Notes under the pieces: generated by a model
Databases searched by the model: none
Told to the model about the DNA's origin: nothing
What the model saw: the letters and a program-made list of their open reading frames with translations, nothing else
Made by a program: the position numbers and the translations under genes
Shown here: positions 1 through 5,844 of the stretch, piece by piece
How the letters are laid out: every line of letters starts with the position of its first letter
Position numbering within the stretch: position 1 is the stretch's first letter
NCBI GenBank assembly: GCA_009785875.1
Contig: WQUF01000132.1
Location: 1 to 6,378, forward strand
Length of the DNA stretch: 6,378 bases
From: Oscillospiraceae bacterium
Lineage (GTDB): Bacteria > Bacillota > Clostridia > Clostridiales > Clostridiaceae
Direction of reading: 5' to 3'

Positions 1-489
1 ATTTCTTGCTAAATATTTAGTCCTTAACATGCCCAAAAATTCCAGAAATACTCTATTGTTGCTAGCACTGTCAACTTCATCTACCATCAATACAACTTTT
101 CTGTCTTTGCACATATTATCAATATGAATATTTAATTTTATAAAGCTATTTACATCTTTGTTTAACCAAGCATCTTTATATTCACTAGAAATATTTACTA
201 AATTCAATGATTTTCTAATCAATTCCATAAAGCTTAAGCAAAAATTTTTTGAAGATTCAAAGCTTTCTTCTCCCATTCCTTGAAAATTGATAGAAATAAC
301 AATATATTCATCTTTAAGCAAACGTCTAAGACAGGATAGAGTGGTAGTTTTTCCATATTGTCTAGGGCGGTTTATTACAAAATATTCACCATTTTTAACC
401 AATTCAGCCATTACTTTAAGGTTATCATTTATATTAACCATGTAGTGTTTTCCTGGTATGCAGGTTCCTGTAACTTTAAAATTTCGCAT
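1..489 (-). CDS. AAA-like ATPase, N-terminal part (first of two paralogues, cut by window start)
   Basis: The frame is open from ATG at 489-487 to the window edge, giving 163 residues; the rest of the gene lies outside. A Walker A motif of the RPRQYGKTT type is at residues 41-49 and a Walker B motif, VVLMVDEVD, at 132-140, so it should bind and hydrolyse ATP. It aligns without gaps to residues 1-163 of the complete gene at 2899-4479; I count 111 identical residues, about 68%. By that comparison the missing part should hold the rest of the ATPase, a winged-helix-like segment and a PD-(D/E)XK nuclease-like domain, but this is inference. An AGAAGGGG ribosome binding site (503-496) lies 6 nt before the start, and an extended -10 promoter is just upstream. 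The start is well supported because the paralogue has the same start and leader. The cellular role of this family is not established. Confidence 0.88.
   Translation of the reverse strand, partial: MRNFKVTGTCIPGKHYMVNINDNLKVMAELVKNGEYFVINRPRQYGKTTTLSCLRRLLKDEYIVISINFQGMGEESFESSKNFCLSFMELIRKSLNLVNISSEYKDAWLNKDVNSFIKLNIHIDNMCKDRKVVLMVDEVDSASNNRVFLEFLGMLRTKYLARN
301..381 (-). repeat. near-identical Walker A island, copy 1
   Basis: These 81 bp match 4291-4371 with only two mismatches (322 and 352), both synonymous. They code for residues 37-63, including Walker A. The flanking sequence is clearly more diverged. The two copies are in direct orientation, 3990 bp apart. Confidence 0.9.
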
Positions 490-560
490 ATCATACCCCT
501 TCTTTATTTATCTTTAAATACATTATAGCACACTATTTTATAAAAAAGAGTCCATGAATT
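490..560 (-). repeat. conserved leader/promoter block, copy 1
   Basis: These 71 noncoding bases match 4480-4550 with 4 mismatches (513, 514, 528, 542). The block holds the ribosome binding site, the extended -10 and one arm of the hairpin. Similarity stops abruptly after 560 except for the other hairpin arm, which is displaced by 9 nt. Confidence 0.85.
522..530 (-). promoter_or_regulatory. extended -10 promoter of the partial ATPase gene
   Basis: On the minus strand the sequence reads TGCTATAAT: a perfect -10 hexamer (527-522) preceded by the TG of an extended -10 element (530-529). No good -35 box is found at 16-18 bp, which is normal for extended -10 promoters. Transcription would start near 515, about 25 nt before the ATG. 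The paralogue has the same element at the matching position (4512-4520). Confidence 0.65.
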
Positions 561-574
561 ACCTATGAACTCTT
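542..574 (-). terminator. hairpin with T-tract just upstream of the ATPase promoter
   Basis: The arms 546-555 (AAGAGTCCAT) and 565-574 (ATGAACTCTT) pair over 10 bp with one mismatch around a 9-nt loop. Read on the minus strand the stem runs straight into a T-tract (547-542), the form of an intrinsic terminator, although it is AT-rich and probably weak. No minus-strand gene ends here, because the next gene to the right (747) is divergent. The matching hairpin at 4533-4573 does follow a gene, so this one looks like an orphan copy carried along in a duplication. Confidence 0.5.
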
Positions 575-601
575 AATTATTTTAAGCATCATGATCATTT
601 A

Positions 602-607
602 TATAAT
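602..607 (+). promoter_or_regulatory. possible -10 box for the lectin-peptidase gene
   Basis: A perfect TATAAT lies in the AT-rich gap before the 747 gene. The best -35 candidate, TTTTAA at 580-585 with a 16-bp spacer, is weak. Use of this promoter would leave an untranslated leader of about 130 nt in which I see no recognisable riboswitch. The whole gap is so AT-rich that chance -10 matches are expected. Confidence 0.25.
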
Positions 608-732
608 GACAATAACTACTCATTGAATCTTATGCATATAAATTAAATTTCGACACTATTCTATATAAAATTCTTCTTATCCTGAATAAAATAACGACTT
701 TTATTTAATAATATTAAAATAAACTTTAAGAT

Positions 733-738
733 AAGGAG
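733..738 (+). promoter_or_regulatory. ribosome binding site that decides the TTG start at 747
   Basis: AAGGAG at 733-738 is a near-perfect Shine-Dalgarno site. A TTG at 741 would leave only 2 nt of spacing, too short for initiation. The next in-frame TTG at 747 leaves 8 nt, which is ideal, and gives a protein starting MKRQYFF. The site therefore favours 747 as the start. Confidence 0.75.
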
Positions 739-746
739 ATTTGATC

Positions 747-2753
747 TTGAAAAGGCAATATTTTTTTAATTTAATTATTTCTTTTTTGTTGTTATTTTTT
801 TTAATGTCGGAAACAGCTTTTTGTGCAAGTATCGACGAAGAGCCAATTATCACAGATAGAATAATTTATATTCCTGATGGCTACTATAAAATATCAAATA
901 AATCATCAAACAAGACCATAGAAATTAGAGATTCTTTTTTTTCTAAAAATGCAGATGTAATTATAGATGATTTTGTAAATGATAATAATCAAATATTTTA
1001 TTTAAAAGCTCTTTCGGATAAAAGTTATTCAATTAGTCCAGCCCATAGCAACCTATTTATCGGTGTTAATCCTGAAAATGAAAAGATAAACCAGGATACA
1101 TGGAAAGACAGCGACTCTCAAAAGTTTTTTCTTGAAATTGATTATGATACTGGTTTTTTTAGAATAATTTCAAAAGAGACTTCTAAAGCTTTAACTGTAG
1201 ATAATATAATAACTGGAACTTTAGTCTATGAAGAACAGAACGTCAATATTGAATATCAATTATGGAGCTTCGATAGGGTAGAAAAAAATAAACTAAATTA
1301 CAATTATTTTGAAGACGGGCTATATAAAATTGCAAATTTAGAGACGCATAAAGTCTTTGTAATAAAGGATTTTAATTTTGGTCCATCACCTGTGCTTGAA
1401 AGTGTTTGGAATGGCGAAAACAATCAAATATTCCGCATAGAAAGGCTTGATGACGGAAATTATTCAATTAAAACTGTTCATTCTAATATGTATTTGAGCA
1501 TTGAAGAAAAAGGGAAACTCATTGTTAAACCTTGGGATGATTTGGAATCTCAAAAATTCACTATTGATAACTACTCTGCAGATGAATATATTGTAAGATC
1601 TAAGCTCACGGGCAAAAGCATTGGAATTACTTCTAATGATGATATTAATAAAATTGATGATGAAAATAAGAACGAGGATTCAATCTATTATTTAGGAGAA
1701 GTCCTTAAAAATGATAGAAATTATCCTGAAAAGGGCTTTATCGATAGCGGCTTTTATAGAATTACAAATACTTTATCAAATAAAAATTTAGAGATAAAAG
1801 ATTTTTCTCTTGAAAATGGTTCAACATTGATACAAACTGACTTAAAAAATGTAAATAGCCAGATCTTTTATTTTGAACATCTAGGAGAAAATAAATATGC
1901 AATTAAGCTCGCTCATTCATTAAAATCTTTACAGGTTTCACAAAATGTCGATGATTTGCTGATTATTCAATGGGACTTTTTAAACAATGAAAATCAAAAA
2001 TTTTATGTGGAACCTTATGGGGATGGTTTTATCATAAGATCTTGCAGTACAAATAAATTAATCACTGTTTTAGATGAAAAGGTTATAGAACAAGATCAAT
2101 GCAAGGATGGAGCCCAAATATTTAAAATCACAGAAGCTGCAAGAAATGAATTTAATACAGCAAATGGAGAGCCGCTACCTCCACCACCACCTCCAACGCC
2201 ACCACCTCCAACGCCTCCACCAGAACCAGTAATTATAGCACCTCCTGCACCACCAATACCTACATCTCATCTTTTAAATGTACCTTTAGTTAATCAGCGT
2301 CCTGAGCTTCCCACTGGTTGTGAGATAACTGCTGTTACTATGATGCTATTGTATAGTGGCGCAAATGTAAACAAGGTTGCTCTTGCAAAAGAGATGCCGA
2401 GAAGTAGTGGTAATCCGAATTCAGGGTATGTAGGGAATCCATTTTTAAACTCAGGTTGGACAATCTATCCCCCTGCGCTCCTCCCCCTAGTCAGAAAATA
2501 CGCTGGCAATTGCATGGATTTAACTGGTTGTTCTCAAGAAATTTTAGAAAGCCAAGTTTTAAACAATAAACCAGTGGTATTGTGGCTTTCGGGAATGTAT
2601 GGGTTTGGAGTTCATGCTGTTACCTTAACTGGATTTGATGGGGTAAATTATTATTTTAATGATCCGTGGGCTAATAAAAAGAATATGCCTATGAAGAGAA
2701 GTACGTTATTACAAAAGTGGGGTGGACAGCGTAGGAGGGCGTTATCGTATTAA
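747..2753 (+). CDS. secreted triple ricin-lectin / C39-like cysteine peptidase
   Basis: This 668-aa protein (from TTG 747) is probably exported. It starts with MKRQ and a hydrophobic stretch, with cleavage likely near residues 25-28; there is no lipobox. Three ricin-type beta-trefoil domains follow at about 44-177, 190-318 and 334-463. Each opens with a (D/S)G-(Y/L/F)-Y-(K/R)-I-x-N pattern and carries NQIF/SQIF and (S/N)QKF motifs, degenerate forms of the QxW repeat. A proline-rich hinge (about 476-505) leads to a C39-like peptidase (Peptidase_C39_2 type, 508-668). There I see Gln517 in VNQ, catalytic Cys525 in LPTGCE, His623 in GVHAVTL and Asp639 in FNDPW, so all expected active-site residues are present. 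Known family roles suggest sugar binding that places a cysteine peptidase on a glycan or surface target; the substrate is unknown. The last subrepeat of lectin domain 2 (near EDSIYYLGEV) has lost its QxW core. The gene stands alone and converges on the hairpin at 2784-2825. Confidence 0.9.
   Translation: MKRQYFFNLIISFLLLFFLMSETAFCASIDEEPIITDRIIYIPDGYYKISNKSSNKTIEIRDSFFSKNADVIIDDFVNDNNQIFYLKALSDKSYSISPAHSNLFIGVNPENEKINQDTWKDSDSQKFFLEIDYDTGFFRIISKETSKALTVDNIITGTLVYEEQNVNIEYQLWSFDRVEKNKLNYNYFEDGLYKIANLETHKVFVIKDFNFGPSPVLESVWNGENNQIFRIERLDDGNYSIKTVHSNMYLSIEEKGKLIVKPWDDLESQKFTIDNYSADEYIVRSKLTGKSIGITSNDDINKIDDENKNEDSIYYLGEVLKNDRNYPEKGFIDSGFYRITNTLSNKNLEIKDFSLENGSTLIQTDLKNVNSQIFYFEHLGENKYAIKLAHSLKSLQVSQNVDDLLIIQWDFLNNENQKFYVEPYGDGFIIRSCSTNKLITVLDEKVIEQDQCKDGAQIFKITEAARNEFNTANGEPLPPPPPPTPPPPTPPPEPVIIAPPAPPIPTSHLLNVPLVNQRPELPTGCEITAVTMMLLYSGANVNKVALAKEMPRSSGNPNSGYVGNPFLNSGWTIYPPALLPLVRKYAGNCMDLTGCSQEILESQVLNNKPVVLWLSGMYGFGVHAVTLTGFDGVNYYFNDPWANKKNMPMKRSTLLQKWGGQRRRALSY
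2184..2213 (+). repeat. two perfect 15-bp tandem repeats coding for the proline hinge
   Basis: The 15-mer CCACCACCTCCAACG occurs twice in direct succession (2184-2198 and 2199-2213), coding for PPPPT twice. It lies in a longer CCN-rich stretch, much richer in GC than its surroundings. Being an exact multiple of three, copy-number slippage would change hinge length without breaking the frame. Confidence 0.85.
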
Positions 2754-2783
2754 ACTAATATAAAGTTATATTTTATAAAGTTC

Positions 2784-2825
2784 AAAATGGCTATTTATAC
2801 GCCTCAGCGTATAAATAGCCATTTT
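2784..2825. terminator. bidirectional terminator, perfect 19-bp hairpin between convergent genes
   Basis: Arms 2784-2802 and 2807-2825 are perfect reverse complements with a 4-nt loop, CTCA (2803-2806). The stem starts with AAAA and ends with TTTT, so transcripts from either side form a hairpin followed by a U-run. It lies 30 nt after the stop of the plus-strand lectin-peptidase gene and about 74 nt after the stop of the minus-strand ATPase gene, as expected for a shared terminator. Confidence 0.8.
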
Positions 2826-2898
2826 GCGCCAGCCCCAGTCATTTTGCAACAGCCTCTTTAACAACTGTTAATTGTTCAATCGTAAGCGTTCACTACTA

Positions 2899-4479
2899 TT
2901 ACACTAATATGCTAAATATTTTTTTATTCCCAATTTGAATCCATTCCGACACTTGTTCTTTATTCTTTTTTTTACGAAAATCGAATATGAGCAAATATCC
3001 TTTATCTGCGTTTTTTGAATTCATATAATCCAATAACTGATCGTATGCTTTCTCCCTGCTTTTATCGCCATCCCAGATTTTGAGCTCTATAATAAATTGA
3101 TCTTTGTTAAAGTCCACGACAATATCCATACGCCTATAGTCTGTAAACTGACTTTCTATATGATAAAAGCCTTTTCCATTTATTAGAGGTTTTAAAAAGG
3201 TAAGAAATAATAATCGTCCATGTCTCTCAAGGAATGGAACATCTACTTTATTATATATTTCCCTGTAATGATCAGAAAATTTGCTCAAAACTAATTCCAT
3301 GTCAAATGTGTTATTTTTAATTACATCTTCTGGTAGAGTTCTTGAAATTTTATCTTTATAAAATTCTGAAGTCGAATCTTTCGATATGAAATAATTGCTT
3401 ATCCTTATTTCAAATATCTTGTTTGAAATGATGACTTTTTTACTTTCACTTTCTTCCTTAATAAATCCAAACATACTCCCAAGTTTTATAATATTGTTAT
3501 CGATATTATACGGTTCATTCTTGCCTAAGATTAAAATGGAGTATAGCAAATCGTATAACTCTTTATATATTTCAATATTTTTAATGAGATCATCAAATAA
3601 AGTATTATCTCTTGATAAAACTATTTTAACAGCTCTAAGTACACCGTCTATGGACCAGTTCCTACCTAGTTCCTCATCGATGAGTTTACAGATATATGAA
3701 ACCAAAAAAGGATAGCCACTTGTATATTTATAAATTTCATGGGATATCGACTCAGTATCCATAAGCAATTTGGTTTCATTTTCATATTCTTTAAGCATAG
3801 ATTCTATATCTTGAGGATTAAAAGACATATCCACATTAAATTCTACTGCTATATTCCATGGCGAATTAACACGGTTACCTTCTGCATTTTGTGGTGTATA
3901 ATAACCTTCATTTATCAATTTAAGTTTAATATTTTTAATATTATATACACTTGCTAATATTACACTATGAAATGTATAATCGTCTCCATCATCTCTTGCT
4001 AAATATTTAGCCCTTAACATGCTCAAAAATTCTAAAAACACTTGATTATTACTAGTTTTATCAACTTCATCTATCATCAAAACAATTTTTTGATCTTCAC
4101 ACATCTTATCTATATGATAATCTAATTTTATAATACTATTTACCTCATTATTTACCCAAGCTTCTTTATATTCGTCTGATATATTTGCTGAATTCAATGA
4201 TTTTCTAACCAATCTTAAAAATTCTATGCAAAAATTTTCTGCGGTTTCAAAGTTTTTATATCCTAGTCTTTCAAAGCTGATTGAAACAACAATATATTCA
4301 TCTTTAAGCAATCGTCTAAGACAGGATAGAGTGGTAGTTTTACCATATTGTCTAGGGCGGTTTATTACAAAGTATTTACCTTTAGTGATTAGCTCAGTTA
4401 TTTTTTTTAGATTATCACTTGTATCAACCATGTAGTGTTTTTCTGGTACACATAATCCAGTAACATTAAATTCTCGCAT
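2899..4479 (-). CDS. AAA-like ATPase with C-terminal PD-(D/E)XK nuclease-like domain (complete paralogue)
   Basis: This 526-aa protein opens with a FNVTG-x-CVPEKHYMV segment typical of the AAA-like families paired with PD-(D/E)XK domains in Clostridia. Walker A is RPRQYGKTT (41-49), with Arg in place of the usual first Gly, and Walker B is IVLMIDEVD (132-140). A segment at about 305-365 looks like a winged helix. The C-terminal domain (about 418-505) shows the PD-(D/E)XK pattern: Asp452 in RRMDIVV, Glu465 and Lys467 in IIELKIW, Gln481 in AYDQLLDY, then GYLLIFDFRKKK. The family thus combines a nucleotide-driven switch with a probable nuclease-type fold; its substrate and biological role are not established. 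The start has AGAAGGGG 6 nt upstream, identical to the paralogue at 489. The reading frame ends in four consecutive in-frame stops (2901-2890: TAA TAG TAG TGA). It is probably transcribed from its own promoter at 4512-4520. Confidence 0.88.
   Translation of the reverse strand: MREFNVTGLCVPEKHYMVDTSDNLKKITELITKGKYFVINRPRQYGKTTTLSCLRRLLKDEYIVVSISFERLGYKNFETAENFCIEFLRLVRKSLNSANISDEYKEAWVNNEVNSIIKLDYHIDKMCEDQKIVLMIDEVDKTSNNQVFLEFLSMLRAKYLARDDGDDYTFHSVILASVYNIKNIKLKLINEGYYTPQNAEGNRVNSPWNIAVEFNVDMSFNPQDIESMLKEYENETKLLMDTESISHEIYKYTSGYPFLVSYICKLIDEELGRNWSIDGVLRAVKIVLSRDNTLFDDLIKNIEIYKELYDLLYSILILGKNEPYNIDNNIIKLGSMFGFIKEESESKKVIISNKIFEIRISNYFISKDSTSEFYKDKISRTLPEDVIKNNTFDMELVLSKFSDHYREIYNKVDVPFLERHGRLLFLTFLKPLINGKGFYHIESQFTDYRRMDIVVDFNKDQFIIELKIWDGDKSREKAYDQLLDYMNSKNADKGYLLIFDFRKKKNKEQVSEWIQIGNKKIFSILV
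4291..4371 (-). repeat. near-identical Walker A island, copy 2
   Basis: This is the partner of 301-381, colinear with it at an offset of 3990 bp. Shared codons include an Arg CGC that is unusual for such AT-rich DNA, which suggests recent common origin of this stretch rather than protein-level constraint alone. Confidence 0.9.
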
Positions 4480-4550
4480 ATCATACCCCTTCTTTATTTA
4501 TCCATAAATACATTATATCACACTATTTTATCAAAAAGAGTCCATGAATT
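4480..4550 (-). repeat. conserved leader/promoter block, copy 2
   Basis: This is the partner of 490-560. Noncoding DNA is about 94% identical here, higher than the average of the coding region below it, so the block is either functionally constrained or recently homogenised. Confidence 0.85.
4512..4520 (-). promoter_or_regulatory. extended -10 promoter of the complete ATPase gene
   Basis: The minus strand reads TGATATAAT: a perfect -10 hexamer (4517-4512) with an upstream TG (4520-4519). It sits just downstream of the DUF402 terminator hairpin, so any -35 contact would overlap the hairpin base. Transcription would start near 4505. The paralogue's element at 522-530 is in the matching position. 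Confidence 0.65.
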
Positions 4551-4573
4551 TATCCATTAAATTAATAACTCTT
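4533..4573 (-). terminator. terminator of the DUF402 gene
   Basis: On the minus strand AAGAGT (4573-4568) pairs with ACTCTT (4541-4536), and an inner stem AATTTA/TAAATT closes a 5-nt loop, with a small internal loop between the two stems. A T-tract continues to 4533. It begins 9 nt after the DUF402 stop codon, the expected place for its intrinsic terminator. The stem is AT-rich, so some read-through into the ATPase gene is possible. Confidence 0.6.
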
Positions 4574-4581
4574 AAGTAAAG

Positions 4582-5112
4582 TTAGATGTATTCTGAAAAA
4601 AGTTTATTGCTTAAGTTGGTAAGGAATTCCACATCATTCCATTTGCTGGTAATGATTTTATCATGTACTGTGTAGGCATGATTATAATCTTCAATCGTAA
4701 TTTCTTTTTTATCAAAGGCTTCCTGTAGCTCATCTGCATCGATAGTTATAGTTCGTCCATCAGGTAGAATTACCAAGTCTAAAAAAAGATCATTTGTACA
4801 AGGCATTCCATTCTCATCAAGAAAATTACCCTTGCTAATGTCAAAATACCATTCCAATAGCTCTTTTTTAGGATTGTAAAATGTTGTTAAGCACCAATCT
4901 TCATTTAGAGGAAGATACATTATCCATTTATATCCAGCACCTGCAAGGCAAATTTGCTCATCACCATCATTTACAAACAATTCTTTTGATCCTGGTAAAA
5001 AAGTAATTAGTGCAGAATATGTTTCAGGTTCATCAACTGATTTTTTTATTGAATACTCATATATTACATTTGGATTTTTAACAAAACTTCCTAAAATATC
5101 TTTCTTACGCAT
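4582..5112 (-). CDS. DUF402 family protein (nucleotide-phosphatase-like fold)
   Basis: This 176-aa protein matches the DUF402 pattern across about residues 58-145: YKWIMYLP, then LTTFYN, EWYFDI (87-92), DENGMP (99-104), DLFLDLVILPDGR (108-120) and DADELQEAF (125-133). The conserved acidic residues expected to bind a metal and phosphate (Asp91, Asp99, Glu100, Asp112, Asp125, Asp127, Glu128) are visible. Studied members of this family include nucleoside di/triphosphate phosphatases of Gram-positive bacteria and FomD of fosfomycin synthesis, so a cytoplasmic phosphatase acting on a nucleotide or similar compound is likely; the substrate cannot be told. The length is typical of the shorter members. 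GGAGG (5125-5121) lies 8 nt before the ATG. It has its own terminator (4533-4573), and no functional link with the downstream ATPase gene is evident. Confidence 0.8.
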   Translation of the reverse strand: MRKKDILGSFVKNPNVIYEYSIKKSVDEPETYSALITFLPGSKELFVNDGDEQICLAGAGYKWIMYLPLNEDWCLTTFYNPKKELLEWYFDISKGNFLDENGMPCTNDLFLDLVILPDGRTITIDADELQEAFDKKEITIEDYNHAYTVHDKIITSKWNDVEFLTNLSNKLFSEYI

Positions 5113-5164
5113 TTAATTATCCTCCATTTAAATATAATAAACTTTAATCAAAGGTATTTACATT

Positions 5165-5170
5165 ATTATA
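5165..5170 (-). promoter_or_regulatory. possible -10 box of the DUF402 gene
   Basis: The minus strand reads TAGTATAAT, with a perfect TATAAT hexamer about 50 nt before the start codon. No convincing -35 box is found 16-18 bp upstream, so the call rests on the hexamer and its position. Confidence 0.35.
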
Positions 5171-5214
5171 CTAAAACTCAATAAAAGGTTGACTGTTAAA
5201 AATAGATTACCATA

Positions 5215-5243
5215 TTGGTATAAATTTTCATCATAAACATAAT
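5215..5243 (+). promoter_or_regulatory. possible promoter of the 174-aa / MBOAT operon
   Basis: TTGGTA (5215-5220) and CATAAT (5238-5243) are separated by 17 bp, matching 4 of 6 and 5 of 6 consensus positions. Transcription would start near 5250, about 65 nt before the first gene of the operon. The alternative TTGACT at 5190 has no good -10 partner. Confidence 0.4.
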
Positions 5244-5316
5244 ATATATAGGGATCAATACTATTCACTGCTACAATGTTCATTATTCAATATTCACTAT
5301 TATTTGGAGGTACGAA

Positions 5317-5841
5317 ATGAAGAAAAATTTACTTAAAATTGCAATCATAATTATCATAATAATTTTAAATACTGATATACTTATCAATGGAATAGAAAAA
5401 AAAGTCACTTCAGGTGATTTAGTATTGATAATCAACGGATTAAATGTCCATGTAGATGATGATGCAAAGGAAGTTCTAACATCCCTTGGAAATGATTACA
5501 CTTTTGAAGAAGCAATTAGCTGTGCATATAAAGGTATGGATAAGTCATTTTCATATGATGGTATTGAGATCAGCACACTACCTATAGATGATAGGGATAA
5601 AATATGTGAAGTGTATGTAACCAGCGACAAATATGAAACTTTAAGAGGCATTAAGGTAGGTCTAAAAAAATCTGATATCGAGGAAACTTATGGAAAGGAC
5701 TATACATTTGAAGATTCTGTTTTAACATATTGGATTGATGAAAAAGGAGATCCTAAATCACCAAAGCTTTATTTTGTTTTAGATGAAAACAATATAATTA
5801 CAGCTATTAGTATTTTTAGTGCAAAAAACTCTGGACGGTGA
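5317..5841 (+). CDS. membrane-anchored protein with two internal repeats, MBOAT-linked
   Basis: I do not recognise this 174-aa protein as a named family. It starts with MKKN and one hydrophobic helix (about residues 5-24) containing seven isoleucines in a row (10-16). No clear cleavage site follows, so it is probably an anchor with the rest outside the cell. The remainder holds two related units, about 51-103 and 118-169. Each carries a G(N/K)DYTFE(E/D) motif, then a variable stretch, then a strand-rich end (ICEVYVTS, ITAISIFSA). The link segment TLRGIKVGLKKSDIEETYG resembles the G-h-x-x-G-x-s-x-x-[DE]h pattern of BamE/SmpA-like folds; that is inference. GGAGG (5306-5310) lies 6 nt before the ATG. 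It is the first gene of an operon with the MBOAT acyltransferase 3 nt downstream, so a supporting role in envelope or polysaccharide acylation is likely. Confidence 0.75.
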   Translation: MKKNLLKIAIIIIIIILNTDILINGIEKKVTSGDLVLIINGLNVHVDDDAKEVLTSLGNDYTFEEAISCAYKGMDKSFSYDGIEISTLPIDDRDKICEVYVTSDKYETLRGIKVGLKKSDIEETYGKDYTFEDSVLTYWIDEKGDPKSPKLYFVLDENNIITAISIFSAKNSGR

Positions 5842-5844
5842 TTT

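Noticed and set aside
608..732. Possible riboswitch in the leader of the lectin-peptidase gene
   Set aside because: The stretch is almost entirely A and T, with no conserved riboswitch core and no stable hairpin that I could find.
747..2753. C39 peptidase as a bacteriocin-processing transporter
   Set aside because: There is no ABC transporter membrane or ATP-binding domain and no double-glycine precursor peptide nearby; the signal peptide and lectins indicate an exported enzyme.
2859..2872. Inverted repeat TTAACA-AC-TGTTAA as an operator
   Set aside because: It lies downstream of two convergent genes, away from any promoter, and short AT-rich palindromes are common by chance here.
3395..3715. 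Plus-strand open frame of 106 codons
   Set aside because: It lies fully inside the minus-strand ATPase-nuclease gene, has no ribosome binding site, and its low-complexity product matches no family I know.
3739..3957. Plus-strand open frame of 72 codons
   Set aside because: It is antisense to the middle of the ATPase-nuclease gene, with no start signals; a shadow of the real coding frame.
4226..4435. Plus-strand open frame of 69 codons
   Set aside because: It is antisense to the Walker A region of the ATPase gene; it is open only because the coding strand is constrained there.
1..4550. The paired ATPase genes as a composite transposon
   Set aside because: No terminal inverted repeats, target-site duplications or transposase were seen. 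The repeats are genes with their leaders, so paralogous duplication explains them better.
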